Positions 1 through 8,628 of a stretch of 64,000 nt of DNA are shown piece after piece. Origin of the DNA: Novosphingopyxis baekryungensis DSM 16222 (lineage in GTDB: Bacteria; Pseudomonadota; Alphaproteobacteria; Sphingomonadales; Sphingomonadaceae); the NCBI RefSeq assembly GCF_000420305.1, contig NZ_ATUR01000003.1:496001-560000 (forward strand). The letters run 5' to 3'. Under the pieces are notes generated by a model. That model worked only from the letters and a program-made list of their open reading frames with translations. It had not been told where the DNA came from and searched no databases. The number at the start of each line of letters is the position of its first letter. Position 1 is the stretch's first letter. Made by a program: the position numbers and the translations under genes.

Positions 1-2762
1 AAGGTGGAGCCGACATCGGGCTCGCTTTCCACATTGATCGTACCGCCCATTTTCTTGGCCAGGCTGGCGCTGATGGCCAGACCGAGGCCGGTTCCGCCGA
101 ACTTGCGGGCGATACCGCTGTCGGCCTGCGCAAACTGATCGAAAATGCGCTGCAACCGGCTTTCCGCGATGCCGATGCCGCTGTCCTTCACGGCGATCTC
201 CAGCATGTCGCCGTCGTGCGAACCGGCCACGCGCGCGGCAATGGCGATGCTCCCCTGTTCGGTGAATTTCGTCGCATTGCCGAGCAGGTTGAGCAGGATC
301 TGGCGAAGCCGCAGGGTATCTCCGACGATCCATTCCGGCAGATCGCCGGGGATATCCAGATGGATATCGAGGCCCTTGGACGCCGCAGCGCCCGCCATCA
401 ACTCGCTGGTGACATGCAACTGGCGCACGATATTGACCGGCTCTTCCACCACATCCATCTGCCCAGCCTCGATCTTCGCCATGTCGAGAATGTCGTTGAG
501 CAACAGCATCATGGCCCGGCCGGAATCGGCGATCAGTTCCACCTTGCGGCGCTGGTCGCTCTCCAGTTCACCGGCCAGAACAAGCTCGGTAAAACCGATC
601 ACGCCATTCATCGGCGTGCGGATCTCATGGCTCATATTGGCTAGGAAAGCCGTCTTGGCCCGCGCGGCATGCTCGGCCTTGCGCCGGGCTTCTCGCAAAT
701 CCTGTTCCATCTGTTTGGTCATGGTCACGTTGCGGATGGACGCGATGACTTCTGCCGGGGTACCATCTTGTCCGCGCACGAGGCCGCAATTGGCCTCCAG
801 CCAGGCATAGCTGCCCCGATCGGTCCGATCTTCAGCCCGATAGGCAATGATCAGTTCTTCCATCTGGCCTGCCATCATGTCGCCCAGCGCCTGCTGAACC
901 CTGTCCTCATCGTCCGGGTGGAAGCCGGTCATGACGTTCTGGCCCACAAGTTGCTCCGGCGGAATGTCCAGAAGCTTTCCGCATGATGGCGAGGCGTACA
1001 GGCATATGCCGTCGAGCGAGAGCCGCATGACCGCATCGGTCACGTTGTTCGCCAATGTCGTCAGTTCCTGCTGACGGAGCGCCAGTTCGGCCTCGCTGGT
1101 CTTGCGCTCGGTAATATCGATGGTGACGCCGATATAGCCGACATAGTTGCCGTCCATATCGCTTTCCGGCGCGCACATGACGCTGACCCAGGTGACCGCG
1201 CCATCTTCATGGAGCCAGCGGAACTCCCCCTCATATTCCGTCCGGTTGGCAACGGCTGAGCCCCAGCCCTGCGCAACGCGGTCCAGATCGTCCGGATGCA
1301 TGGCACTGCTCCAGCCGGTGCCTCTCCACCGTCCGTTGGCGATGCCCGCCATGTTCTCCCAGGCACGGTTGGCATAGCTGCAACCGCCGTCGACTTCGGT
1401 ACGGAAGATACCGACGGGGGCCAGATCGGCCAGCGCCTGAAAGCGGCGATCGCTTTCGATCAGCGCACGTTGCTGTGCGATTGTGTCCGTCACGTCACGG
1501 ATATTGCCGATAGTGCCGGTAAAATTGCCATGCTCGTCGCCCAGGCGGCGCACCATCACCTCGATATGGCGGATGGATCCATCGCGGTGCACGAACCGCT
1601 GGTGCAGCGTCATGCTGTCAATATGCCCGCCGACCAGCCGCCCATAATCCGCAAGGGAGGCTATCTTGTCTTCTTCTACCAGCAATCTGCTGGTGGACCA
1701 TCCAAGGCTTTCATCCACCGAATAGCCGGTCATGTTGACCCAGGCGCTGTTGAGAAACAGCCATTCGCCCCGGGCATTGGTCTTGAACACGACCTCGCCC
1801 ATATTCTGCAGCACCTGATCGAACAGGTTGCGGCTCTCCAGCAACTCGGCAGCGATCGACGCACGCCCCTGCAGCACGGTGGCGACCGGCAGACCGATCA
1901 TGAAGCAGGTGACCAGAAACAGCTGCAACGTCGCCAGCTTGTACCCCAGATCGCCATCGACCAGCATGATCGGGCCGCTACCTTGCAGTGTTGCCGCCGA
2001 TGCGATGACCGATACGATGACGATGGACACCGCCGTCCCCAGCAAGCCGGTACGGAACGCGGCCACCAGCACCAGAGGACAGGCCAGAAACAGCAGCGGA
2101 TAACTGGTCTGGCCGAAAATCGCCGCGGCCACGAGGACGGTGCCGACGATCAGCTTGGACCAGTCTATAAGATCCTGCGCCGAGGGACGTTTGCGCGCGC
2201 GCCAGCCATCGATGAGAATAAGCATCGTCGGCACGACGGTGGCCATGGCCAGGGCATGGGCCGAATACCATTTGATCGCACTTTCCTGGTCGAACCAGCT
2301 ACCGGGAGACGCAAGGGCAAGCCCCGGAAAAACCGCAGAGATTGCTGGCATGGCGATGCTGATGCCAAGCAGGATGTTGAGCATGCGCGGCTCGGCGATA
2401 TCGGGGTTTTGACCGTAAAAGCGCCGGACCACCCACAGCGTGAGCGCCACCTCCACAAAATTGCCGATGCCAAGCAAGAGGGCGGTGGACAGGTCGTCTC
2501 CAAAGGCCAGGTTCAGCAGCACATTGGCCACAAAGGCAATGCCGAGATACATGTCCGGCCATGCGGCGCGCGTGCGCAGCAATATCGCCAGCAGCATGGC
2601 ATTGGGCAGCCAGACCGCGGCGATCCGGCCATATTGGAACGTCAGCTGGACGTTCATCCACCCCAGAAGAATATAGATCGCGGCCAGCGCCAAAGCGCCG
2701 GCAATGGCCACGCGCAGGATGGAAAAAGCGGGGATATGCGAACGCGCAAATAGGGTCATCAT
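1..2762 (-). CDS. MASE1-PAS sensor histidine kinase (3' end outside window)
   Basis: Membrane sensor kinase that would autophosphorylate on His and pass phosphate to a response regulator. Residues 1-300 hold about eight hydrophobic segments with a MASE1-like signature (AVWLPNAMLLAILLR near residue 50). Three PAS domains follow, starting near residues 310, 435 and 565. Then come the HisKA H-box (NMSHEIRTPMNGV, phospho-His near residue 712) and an HATPase_c domain with N-box (ILLNLLGNATKF), G1 (DSGIGI) and G2 (GGTGLGLAIS). The reading frame is still open at base 1, so the kinase C-terminus is missing; a receiver domain beyond the edge would be normal for this architecture but cannot be seen. 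The start is one of two adjacent ATGs (2762 or 2759). The ligand is unknown. It is transcribed away from the hydrolase at 2919. Confidence 0.93.
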   Translation of the reverse strand, partial: MMTLFARSHIPAFSILRVAIAGALALAAIYILLGWMNVQLTFQYGRIAAVWLPNAMLLAILLRTRAAWPDMYLGIAFVANVLLNLAFGDDLSTALLLGIGNFVEVALTLWVVRRFYGQNPDIAEPRMLNILLGISIAMPAISAVFPGLALASPGSWFDQESAIKWYSAHALAMATVVPTMLILIDGWRARKRPSAQDLIDWSKLIVGTVLVAAAIFGQTSYPLLFLACPLVLVAAFRTGLLGTAVSIVIVSVIASAATLQGSGPIMLVDGDLGYKLATLQLFLVTCFMIGLPVATVLQGRASIAAELLESRNLFDQVLQNMGEVVFKTNARGEWLFLNSAWVNMTGYSVDESLGWSTSRLLVEEDKIASLADYGRLVGGHIDSMTLHQRFVHRDGSIRHIEVMVRRLGDEHGNFTGTIGNIRDVTDTIAQQRALIESDRRFQALADLAPVGIFRTEVDGGCSYANRAWENMAGIANGRWRGTGWSSAMHPDDLDRVAQGWGSAVANRTEYEGEFRWLHEDGAVTWVSVMCAPESDMDGNYVGYIGVTIDITERKTSEAELALRQQELTTLANNVTDAVMRLSLDGICLYASPSCGKLLDIPPEQLVGQNVMTGFHPDDEDRVQQALGDMMAGQMEELIIAYRAEDRTDRGSYAWLEANCGLVRGQDGTPAEVIASIRNVTMTKQMEQDLREARRKAEHAARAKTAFLANMSHEIRTPMNGVIGFTELVLAGELESDQRRKVELIADSGRAMMLLLNDILDMAKIEAGQMDVVEEPVNIVRQLHVTSELMAGAAASKGLDIHLDIPGDLPEWIVGDTLRLRQILLNLLGNATKFTEQGSIAIAARVAGSHDGDMLEIAVKDSGIGIAESRLQRIFDQFAQADSGIARKFGGTGLGLAISASLAKKMGGTINVESEPDVGST

Positions 2763-2918
2763 CCTGCCATCGCAGAAATTGGTTAACGCAATCTAAGGGG
2801 GATGGCGCAACATGGCTGGTATGCGCGCCCGCGCTGGGATAGGCCAGCGGGATGACCCAAGCCCCAGACGTTCACCCATATCCGCCGGCCGCCCGTTTTT
2901 CGAAGGGAGGCTGCTGAC

Positions 2919-3644
2919 ATGGCGCATTTCGTCCTCGTCTCCGGCGCATGGCACGCGGCCTGGTGCTGGGAAACGGTTATCCCCTTGCTCGAAGCGAACG
3001 GTCACCGCGTGACCGCGCCGGATCTGATCGGCATGGCACGCGGCCAGCCGCAGGTGGCCGAACAGATGACCATCGCCGCCTGGACGGCGCAGCTGGTCGA
3101 GCTGATCGAGGCGCAATCCGATCCGGTCGTCCTTGTCGGGCATAGCCGGTCCGGGCTGCTCATCAGCGAAGTGGCCGAGCGTATTCCGGAGAAGATTGCG
3201 CGCCTGGTGTATCTTGCGGCATTCCTGCTGCCGGACGGCGCGAGCATCGGCCGCACCGCCGCCACCGTGAAAGGCGGCGTTACACCCGATGTGATCGAAC
3301 CAGGCGCGGCCGAGGGCTTCATGGTCGTCAAGCGGGGCATGACGGTGCCGTTGCTCTACCATCGCTGCGGCGCGCAGGATGCGGCGGCATCGGTGGACCG
3401 TCTGGTGCCCGAACCCGCCACCAGCTTCGCCACGCCCGCGCAGCTGAGTGCGGCGCGTTTCGGCCGTGTTTCGCGCGGCTATATTGCGTGCAGCGATGAT
3501 CAGGCGGTGCCGATCGCCTTGCAGCGCGCCATGCTGGCGAGCCTTCCGTGCGATCCCGTTGTCACGATCGACAGCGATCACTCGCCTTTCTACAGCGCGC
3601 CCGATGCCCTGGTCTCCGCGCTGGAAGAGATGGCCGCCACATGA
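2919..3644 (+). CDS. alpha/beta hydrolase, salicylate-esterase/hydroxynitrile-lyase-like
   Basis: A 241-residue single-domain alpha/beta hydrolase without signal peptide, so probably cytoplasmic. The N-terminal VLVSGAWHAAWCWE is the oxyanion-loop region typical of the plant methyl-esterase/hydroxynitrile-lyase-like branch. The nucleophile elbow is GHSRSG (Ser76) and the likely catalytic His is His221 in DSDHSPF. The start follows GAAGGGAGG about 10 nt upstream. This branch mostly contains carboxylesterases; the substrate cannot be deduced. It diverges from the sensor kinase across about 155 bp and precedes the transglutaminase-like gene by 67 bp. Confidence 0.88.
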   Translation: MAHFVLVSGAWHAAWCWETVIPLLEANGHRVTAPDLIGMARGQPQVAEQMTIAAWTAQLVELIEAQSDPVVLVGHSRSGLLISEVAERIPEKIARLVYLAAFLLPDGASIGRTAATVKGGVTPDVIEPGAAEGFMVVKRGMTVPLLYHRCGAQDAAASVDRLVPEPATSFATPAQLSAARFGRVSRGYIACSDDQAVPIALQRAMLASLPCDPVVTIDSDHSPFYSAPDALVSALEEMAAT

Positions 3645-3711
3645 CGCCGTGCACGCCAGGAATATTTGATAGGCTCGGCCCCATTTTGCCCAGCGTAACG
3701 TTGCGGCTTTT

Positions 3712-4488
3712 ATGAAAATCCATATCCATTCGCGGCTCGACTATTATTTCGAGCAACCGACCGACATTCTGCTGCAGATCGAAGCGGCCATCATCCCAGA
3801 ACAGGCGGTGGAAAAAGCGCATATCGCCTTGCCGAACTGCGCGCATTTCGCGCGGGTTGGCGGGCATAACGATATCGGGGAGCGGATCTGGCTGCGCGCC
3901 GAGGGCCAGTGCATTTTCGATTATGAGTCCACCGTACGGATCGACCGCATTCTGGGTAATCTCGGCGATCTGGAATATGTGCCGCCGCATCAGTTGCCGG
4001 GCGAGACGGTCGAATATCTCTGGCCATCGCGCTACTGCCCTTCGGACCAGTTCCAGAGTTTTGTCGAGGCCGATTTCGGATCGCTTCAGGGCGGCGCCAA
4101 GATCATCGCCATGCGGGACTGGATCAAGGACTGCTTTTCCTATGTGCCCGGCTCCAGTAGCAGCGATACGACCGCGCTGGAAACCTTCGTCAAGCGCGAA
4201 GGCGTGTGCCGCGACTATGCCCATGTCATGGTGACGCTGGCCCGCGCCGCCGCCATTCCGGCGCGCGTGGCAGCCGTCTACGCACTGGGCGTCGAACCGC
4301 AGGATTTCCACGCGGTGGCCGAAGTCTTCCTGGGCGGCCAATGGCATTTGGTGGACGCCACCGGCATGGCCGAAGAGGGCGGCATGGCCAAAATCGGCGT
4401 GGGCCGTGACGCGGCCGACGTATCCTTTCTCACCGCCTATGGCTTTGCGCAGATGAACGCCCAGTCGGTGGAGGTCACCCCGGTCTGA
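3712..4488 (+). CDS. transglutaminase-like cysteine peptidase family protein
   Basis: A 258-residue protein of the bacterial transglutaminase-like superfamily. The catalytic triad is clear: Cys166 in EGVCRDYAH, His200 in DFHAVAEV and Asp215 in HLVDATG. The N-terminal half (MKIHIHSRLDYYFEQPT) matches the beta-rich N-terminal domain found in these proteins. There is no signal peptide. Members act as peptidases or amidases, or form part of peptide-ligase clusters, so the activity here is open. No alpha-E or circularly permuted ATP-grasp partner gene, the common companions of one branch, lies next to it; the neighbours are the hydrolase and the M28 peptidase. Confidence 0.88.
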   Translation: MKIHIHSRLDYYFEQPTDILLQIEAAIIPEQAVEKAHIALPNCAHFARVGGHNDIGERIWLRAEGQCIFDYESTVRIDRILGNLGDLEYVPPHQLPGETVEYLWPSRYCPSDQFQSFVEADFGSLQGGAKIIAMRDWIKDCFSYVPGSSSSDTTALETFVKREGVCRDYAHVMVTLARAAAIPARVAAVYALGVEPQDFHAVAEVFLGGQWHLVDATGMAEEGGMAKIGVGRDAADVSFLTAYGFAQMNAQSVEVTPV

Positions 4489-4618
4489 TCCGGCCCGGCC
4501 CTTCGCATGGAAGGGTGCGGACCGGCGCGCGGATTGAAATGCATCGGGGGATGGCCAAAACCGGCTTTTTGTCCCTAGACTGCATTTTCCTTTTCCACCC
4601 GCCGGAGCCCTGCCCTTC

Positions 4619-6316
4619 ATGACTGCAACCGCCAAAGCCCTTGCCCTCGCTCTTCTGACCACCGCCGCAGCCCCGGCACTGGCACAGACCGCCCCCGAAA
4701 CGCTGCGCACCGCGCAGGCCGGGCAAACCGGGATCGACGCCGAGACGCTTACCGAGATTGCCGGCACATTGGCATCGGATCAGTTCGAAGGCCGCGCGCC
4801 CGGGACGGCCGGTGAAGACAAGACCATAGGCTATCTGATCGGCCGGTTCGAGGCGCTGGGGCTGGAGCCGGGCGGTGTGGACGGCGGCTGGACGCAAGCC
4901 GTCCCCCTCCTGCACACGCAGCTTGGCACGCCCGAGACGTTGCAGGTGACCGTTGGCGGCCAGACGACCGACTGGACCTTTCCCAGGGATGTCTATGTCT
5001 CCACGCTGCAACCCAAAAACATGGCCGCGATTGACGGGGCAGACATGGTCTTCGTCGGCTATGGCGTCGATGCGCCGGAGCGGCAGTGGGACGATTTCAA
5101 GGGGCAGGACTTGAAGGGCAAGGTCGCCGTCTTCCTGGTCAACGATCCCGATTTTGCTGCGCAGCAAAACGAGCCGGTGAGCGGCAAGTTCAAGGGCCGG
5201 ACCATGACCTATTATGGCCGCTGGACCTACAAGTTCGAGGAGGCCGCGCGGCGCGGCGCCATCGGCGCGCTGATCGTGCATGAGACCGAGGCCGCGGGCT
5301 ATGGCTGGAACGTGGTGGAGAGTCCGGGCGGCGAGAATTACGATATCGTGCGGCAGCCGGAAGACGTCACCAGTCTGGCGCTGCAGGGCTGGATCTCCGG
5401 CGATGCCGCGCAAAAGCTGTTCGCCGATGCCGGGCAGGATCTGGCAAAGCTGCGCACGCAGGCGCGCTCGGCCAGCTTCAGGCCAGTGCCGCTGAAGGCG
5501 ACCATGACCGCGCGTTTCCCGGTGACGCAGGAGGTGGTGAAGAGCCAGAATGTCCTCGCCAAGATCCCCGGCACAACGCGCCCCGGCGAGGTGGTGATGT
5601 ATGGCGCGCACTGGGATGCCTATGGCGAAGGCCCGCCGGACGAGAATGGCAAAATCTACCGCGCGGGCGCCAATGACGATGCGCTGGGCATTGCCGGCAT
5701 GATGGAAATCGCGCGGCTGATGAAGGCGGACGAAGCGCCCAAACGCAGCGTGGTGTTCGCCGCATGGACTGCCGAGGAGCGCGGGCTGCTGGGCAGCGAA
5801 TATTATGCGCAGGATCCGATCTATCCGATCGAAACGACCGTCGCCAATCTGACGCTCGATATCCTTCAGACGGCGGGCAAGGCAAAGGATGTCCTGCTGA
5901 TCGGCAAGGGTCAGGGCACGCTGGAGGATGATCTGGCGACCTATGCCAAAGCGCAGGGCCGCACGGTAACACCGGAAAGCCTGCCCGAGCGCGGCCTGTT
6001 CTACCGCGCGGACCATTTCTCCATGGCCAAGCGCGGCGTGCCGGTGCTGCTCATGATGGGCATCAGCGGGGCGACCGATCTGGTCGATGGCGGCAAGGAA
6101 GCGGGCCAGGCATGGGTCGATGCTTATACCGGCAATTGCTACCATCAGGCGTGCGACGCAGTGTCCGACGACTGGGATCTGGCCGGCGCGGTGCAGGATA
6201 TTTCCCTGATGTACGCTATCGGCGCGGATCTGGCGCGTTCGGACCGCTGGCCCGGCTGGAAGGACGGATCGGAGTTCAAGGCCATCCGCGAGGAGACGGC
6301 GGCGGCGCGCCGGTAA
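4619..6316 (+). CDS. secreted M28-family zinc aminopeptidase with PA domain
   Basis: A 565-residue exported metallopeptidase. The N-terminus has a Sec signal peptide ending in APALAQ (about residues 1-23). The middle (about 130-260) corresponds to a protease-associated insert. The M28 catalytic part carries the two-zinc ligand set: His and Asp in YGAHWDAYGEG (near residue 330), Asp in GANDDALG, the Glu pair in AWTAEERGLLGSEYY and a distal His in RADHFSMAKRG (near 465). Family members release N-terminal amino acids in the periplasm. It is followed 41 bp later by the lactate-oxidase-like gene, suggesting one transcript. Like the S46 and S9 enzymes in this window, it fits a peptide-scavenging lifestyle. 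Confidence 0.94.
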   Translation: MTATAKALALALLTTAAAPALAQTAPETLRTAQAGQTGIDAETLTEIAGTLASDQFEGRAPGTAGEDKTIGYLIGRFEALGLEPGGVDGGWTQAVPLLHTQLGTPETLQVTVGGQTTDWTFPRDVYVSTLQPKNMAAIDGADMVFVGYGVDAPERQWDDFKGQDLKGKVAVFLVNDPDFAAQQNEPVSGKFKGRTMTYYGRWTYKFEEAARRGAIGALIVHETEAAGYGWNVVESPGGENYDIVRQPEDVTSLALQGWISGDAAQKLFADAGQDLAKLRTQARSASFRPVPLKATMTARFPVTQEVVKSQNVLAKIPGTTRPGEVVMYGAHWDAYGEGPPDENGKIYRAGANDDALGIAGMMEIARLMKADEAPKRSVVFAAWTAEERGLLGSEYYAQDPIYPIETTVANLTLDILQTAGKAKDVLLIGKGQGTLEDDLATYAKAQGRTVTPESLPERGLFYRADHFSMAKRGVPVLLMMGISGATDLVDGGKEAGQAWVDAYTGNCYHQACDAVSDDWDLAGAVQDISLMYAIGADLARSDRWPGWKDGSEFKAIREETAAARR

Positions 6317-6357
6317 TCACGACGTCGTTGCGCGGAAACAGCAGCAGAGGACATCCC

Positions 6358-7521
6358 ATGCCCCATTATGGCGACTATCAGAACCAGATCTACAATGCGG
6401 GCCTCTCCGGCATCATCCCCAAGATCCCGGTCGATTACGCCACCCTCGTCGCGCGTGCGGAAAAGGCGATGCCGCCTTCGGTGCTGAACTATGTGCAGGG
6501 CGGCTGCGGCGATGAATATACGCAAGGCCAGAATGCCGCCGCCTTCCGCCACTGGGGCATGACGCCGCGCATGATGGTCGATTGCCGGGAACGCGATCTG
6601 TCGATCGACCTGCTCGGCATGACACTCCCCACGCCCATTTTCATGAGCCCCATCGGCGTCAACGGAATCGCCACGCAGGACGAGCATGGCGATATCGCGG
6701 CGGCGCAGGCCTCGGCGGCCACCGGCGTGCCGTTCAGTAGCTCCACCTTGTCCAACGATCCGCTGGAGGACGTGCTGACCGCCTGCGGCGATACGCCCGC
6801 CTTCTTCCAGCTCTATACGCCCAAGGACAAGAAACTGGCCGAAAGCCTCGTCAGCCGCGCCGAGGCGGCAGGCTATAAGGCGATCCAGGTGACGCTCGAT
6901 ACATGGGTCACCGGCTGGAGGCCGCGCGATCTCAACACCGCCAATTTCCCGCAGCTTCGCGGCCATGTTCTGCAGAATTATTTCAGCGATCCGGTCTTCC
7001 GCTCGCGCCTGGAAAAGCCGCCGGAGGAAGACCCCAAGGCCGCGATCTTCACTTGGGCCGCCACCTTCGGCAAGGTGCTGACCTGGGAGGATATGGCCTG
7101 GCTGAAGTCCATCACGAAGCTGCCGATCATCCTCAAAGGCATTTGCCATGGCGACGATGCACGGCGCGGGATCGATGAGGGCGCGGACGCGATCTACTGC
7201 TCCAATCATGGCGGGCGACAGGCCAATGGCGGCATCGCGGCCATCGATATGCTGCCCGATGTGGTGGACGCCAGCGGCGATGTGCCGGTGCTGTTCGACA
7301 GCGGCATCCGCTCCGGCACCGATGTGATCAAGGCGCTGGCGCTCGGCGCCACGGCGGTCGGCGTGGGCCGCCCTTATCTTTATGGCCTGGCGCTGGGCGG
7401 CGCGGCAGGCGCGGAGCATGTGCTGCGCTGCATTCTGGCCGAGGCGGATCTGCTGATGGCGGTAAACGGCTATCCCACGGTGGAAGCGGTCCGCGCGGCC
7501 GGGGCAAAGCGGACGGCCTGA
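6358..7521 (+). CDS. FMN-dependent alpha-hydroxy-acid oxidising enzyme (lactate 2-monooxygenase/oxidase-like)
   Basis: A 387-residue TIM-barrel flavoenzyme that oxidises an L-2-hydroxy acid. Diagnostic motifs are LNYVQGGCGDE near the N-terminus, FQLYTP and TLDTW for FMN binding, the FMN lysine in ILKGICH, and the active-site SNHGGRQANGG (catalytic His near residue 283, substrate-binding Arg next to it). The NHGGRQANGG form and the long loop around GHVLQNYFSDPVF are closer to lactate 2-monooxygenase than to membrane L-lactate dehydrogenase LldD. I chose ATG 6358 because it follows AGAGG at 7 nt; upstream in-frame ATGs lie inside the M28 gene. The exact substrate is uncertain. Confidence 0.9.
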   Translation: MPHYGDYQNQIYNAGLSGIIPKIPVDYATLVARAEKAMPPSVLNYVQGGCGDEYTQGQNAAAFRHWGMTPRMMVDCRERDLSIDLLGMTLPTPIFMSPIGVNGIATQDEHGDIAAAQASAATGVPFSSSTLSNDPLEDVLTACGDTPAFFQLYTPKDKKLAESLVSRAEAAGYKAIQVTLDTWVTGWRPRDLNTANFPQLRGHVLQNYFSDPVFRSRLEKPPEEDPKAAIFTWAATFGKVLTWEDMAWLKSITKLPIILKGICHGDDARRGIDEGADAIYCSNHGGRQANGGIAAIDMLPDVVDASGDVPVLFDSGIRSGTDVIKALALGATAVGVGRPYLYGLALGGAAGAEHVLRCILAEADLLMAVNGYPTVEAVRAAGAKRTA

Positions 7522-7579
7522 AACGAAACCATCTGGCCCACCGCGCGCTGTCTGCCAAAGGACCATAGGGAGCATCGCG

Positions 7580-8494
7580 ATGAGTGGATTTACCGAGAAA
7601 GACGTACCGGACCAGAGTGGGCGAACGATCTTCGTAACCGGTGCCAATTCCGGGGTCGGCTTTCATGTAGCGCGGGTGCTGGCAGGCAAACATGCGCGCG
7701 TCCTGATGGGCTGCCGCTCCGAAGAGCGTGCGAAGAAAGCCATGAACCGCATCAAGGCGGAGCATCCGATCGCCCGGCTGGAGTTCATCGCCCTGGATCA
7801 GGCCAATCTGGCCAGCGTCCGCATCGCGGCCGAGCGGGTGAAGCAGGAACCCCGGCTCGATGTCCTGATCAACAATGCCGGGATCATGGCGGTGCCCATG
7901 GGCCGCACCGAGGACGGGTTCGAATCGCAATTCGGCGTGAACTATCTGGCGCCCTTCGCCCTCACCGGCCTGCTTCTGGCGAAACTGGGTGAGACGCGCG
8001 GCAGCCGCGTGGTCACCACCTCCTCCATCGCGCACAAGCGCGGCAAGATCGATTTCGACGATATCAATGCCGACGATCATTATGACGCCTGGGCGCGATA
8101 TGCGCAGTCCAAGCTGGCGGACCTCATGTTCGCTTATGAGCTGGATCGGCGGCTGGCCGGTGCCGGACGCAAGACCATATCGGTCGCCGCGCATCCGGGC
8201 ATGGCCGCGACGGAGCTGACCCGCCATCTGCCCGCCCCGATGCAGAAACTCGGCCCGGCGACAGGGGCGCTGTTCAACAGCTCCGCCCAGGGGGCATGGC
8301 CTACATTGATGGCGGCCACCGCGCGCGGTGTGTCCGGCGGCGATTATTGCGGGCCGAACCAGATGTTCGAAACGCGCGGCAAGGCGGTGAAGGTCGGTTC
8401 GTCCAAGGCGAGCCGTGACAATGCAGCGGCCCAGCGCCTGTGGGATCTGTCGGTGGAGATGACCGGCGTCGATCCGGGTCTCGCTGCCATCTAG
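7580..8494 (+). CDS. short-chain dehydrogenase/reductase, retinol-dehydrogenase-like
   Basis: A 304-residue classical or atypical SDR. It has the Rossmann motif TGANSGVGFHVA near residue 20, NNAGIMAVP for structure, the catalytic Ser in TTSSIAHKRG and the YAQSKLAD active site (Tyr and Lys). This layout resembles the retinol dehydrogenase/protochlorophyllide-reductase-like oxidoreductases common in proteobacteria. The Gly-rich motif with Arg after strand 2 (GCRSEERAKKA) suggests NADP(H). It sits 58 bp after the lactate-oxidase-like gene on the same strand. Substrate unknown. Confidence 0.92.
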   Translation: MSGFTEKDVPDQSGRTIFVTGANSGVGFHVARVLAGKHARVLMGCRSEERAKKAMNRIKAEHPIARLEFIALDQANLASVRIAAERVKQEPRLDVLINNAGIMAVPMGRTEDGFESQFGVNYLAPFALTGLLLAKLGETRGSRVVTTSSIAHKRGKIDFDDINADDHYDAWARYAQSKLADLMFAYELDRRLAGAGRKTISVAAHPGMAATELTRHLPAPMQKLGPATGALFNSSAQGAWPTLMAATARGVSGGDYCGPNQMFETRGKAVKVGSSKASRDNAAAQRLWDLSVEMTGVDPGLAAI

Positions 8495-8628
8495 AGCCAA
8501 GGCTGGACCGAACCGGACCGATTGCCTTTGGCGCGTCAAACCGGCTTGCCTCTCGGCCTGCTTTGGCTATCCCTTCGCCCACAATAGAAGGGCGCGCCCA
8601 AGCCGCGTCCGGGGAAAGGATGATAGAG

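Noticed and set aside
1296-2753. Plus-strand open frame of 485 codons
   Set aside because: It lies antisense to the sensor kinase, whose PAS and kinase motifs are unambiguous; His/Gln/Arg-rich translation is typical of a GC-rich shadow frame.
3562-4767. Minus-strand open frame of 401 codons opposite the transglutaminase-like gene
   Set aside because: Shadow of the transglutaminase-like gene with intact catalytic triad on the plus strand.
6112-6357. Longer start for the lactate-oxidase-like gene
   Set aside because: It would run through the end of the M28 gene in another frame; ATG 6358 has a proper ribosome site and matches the family N-terminus.
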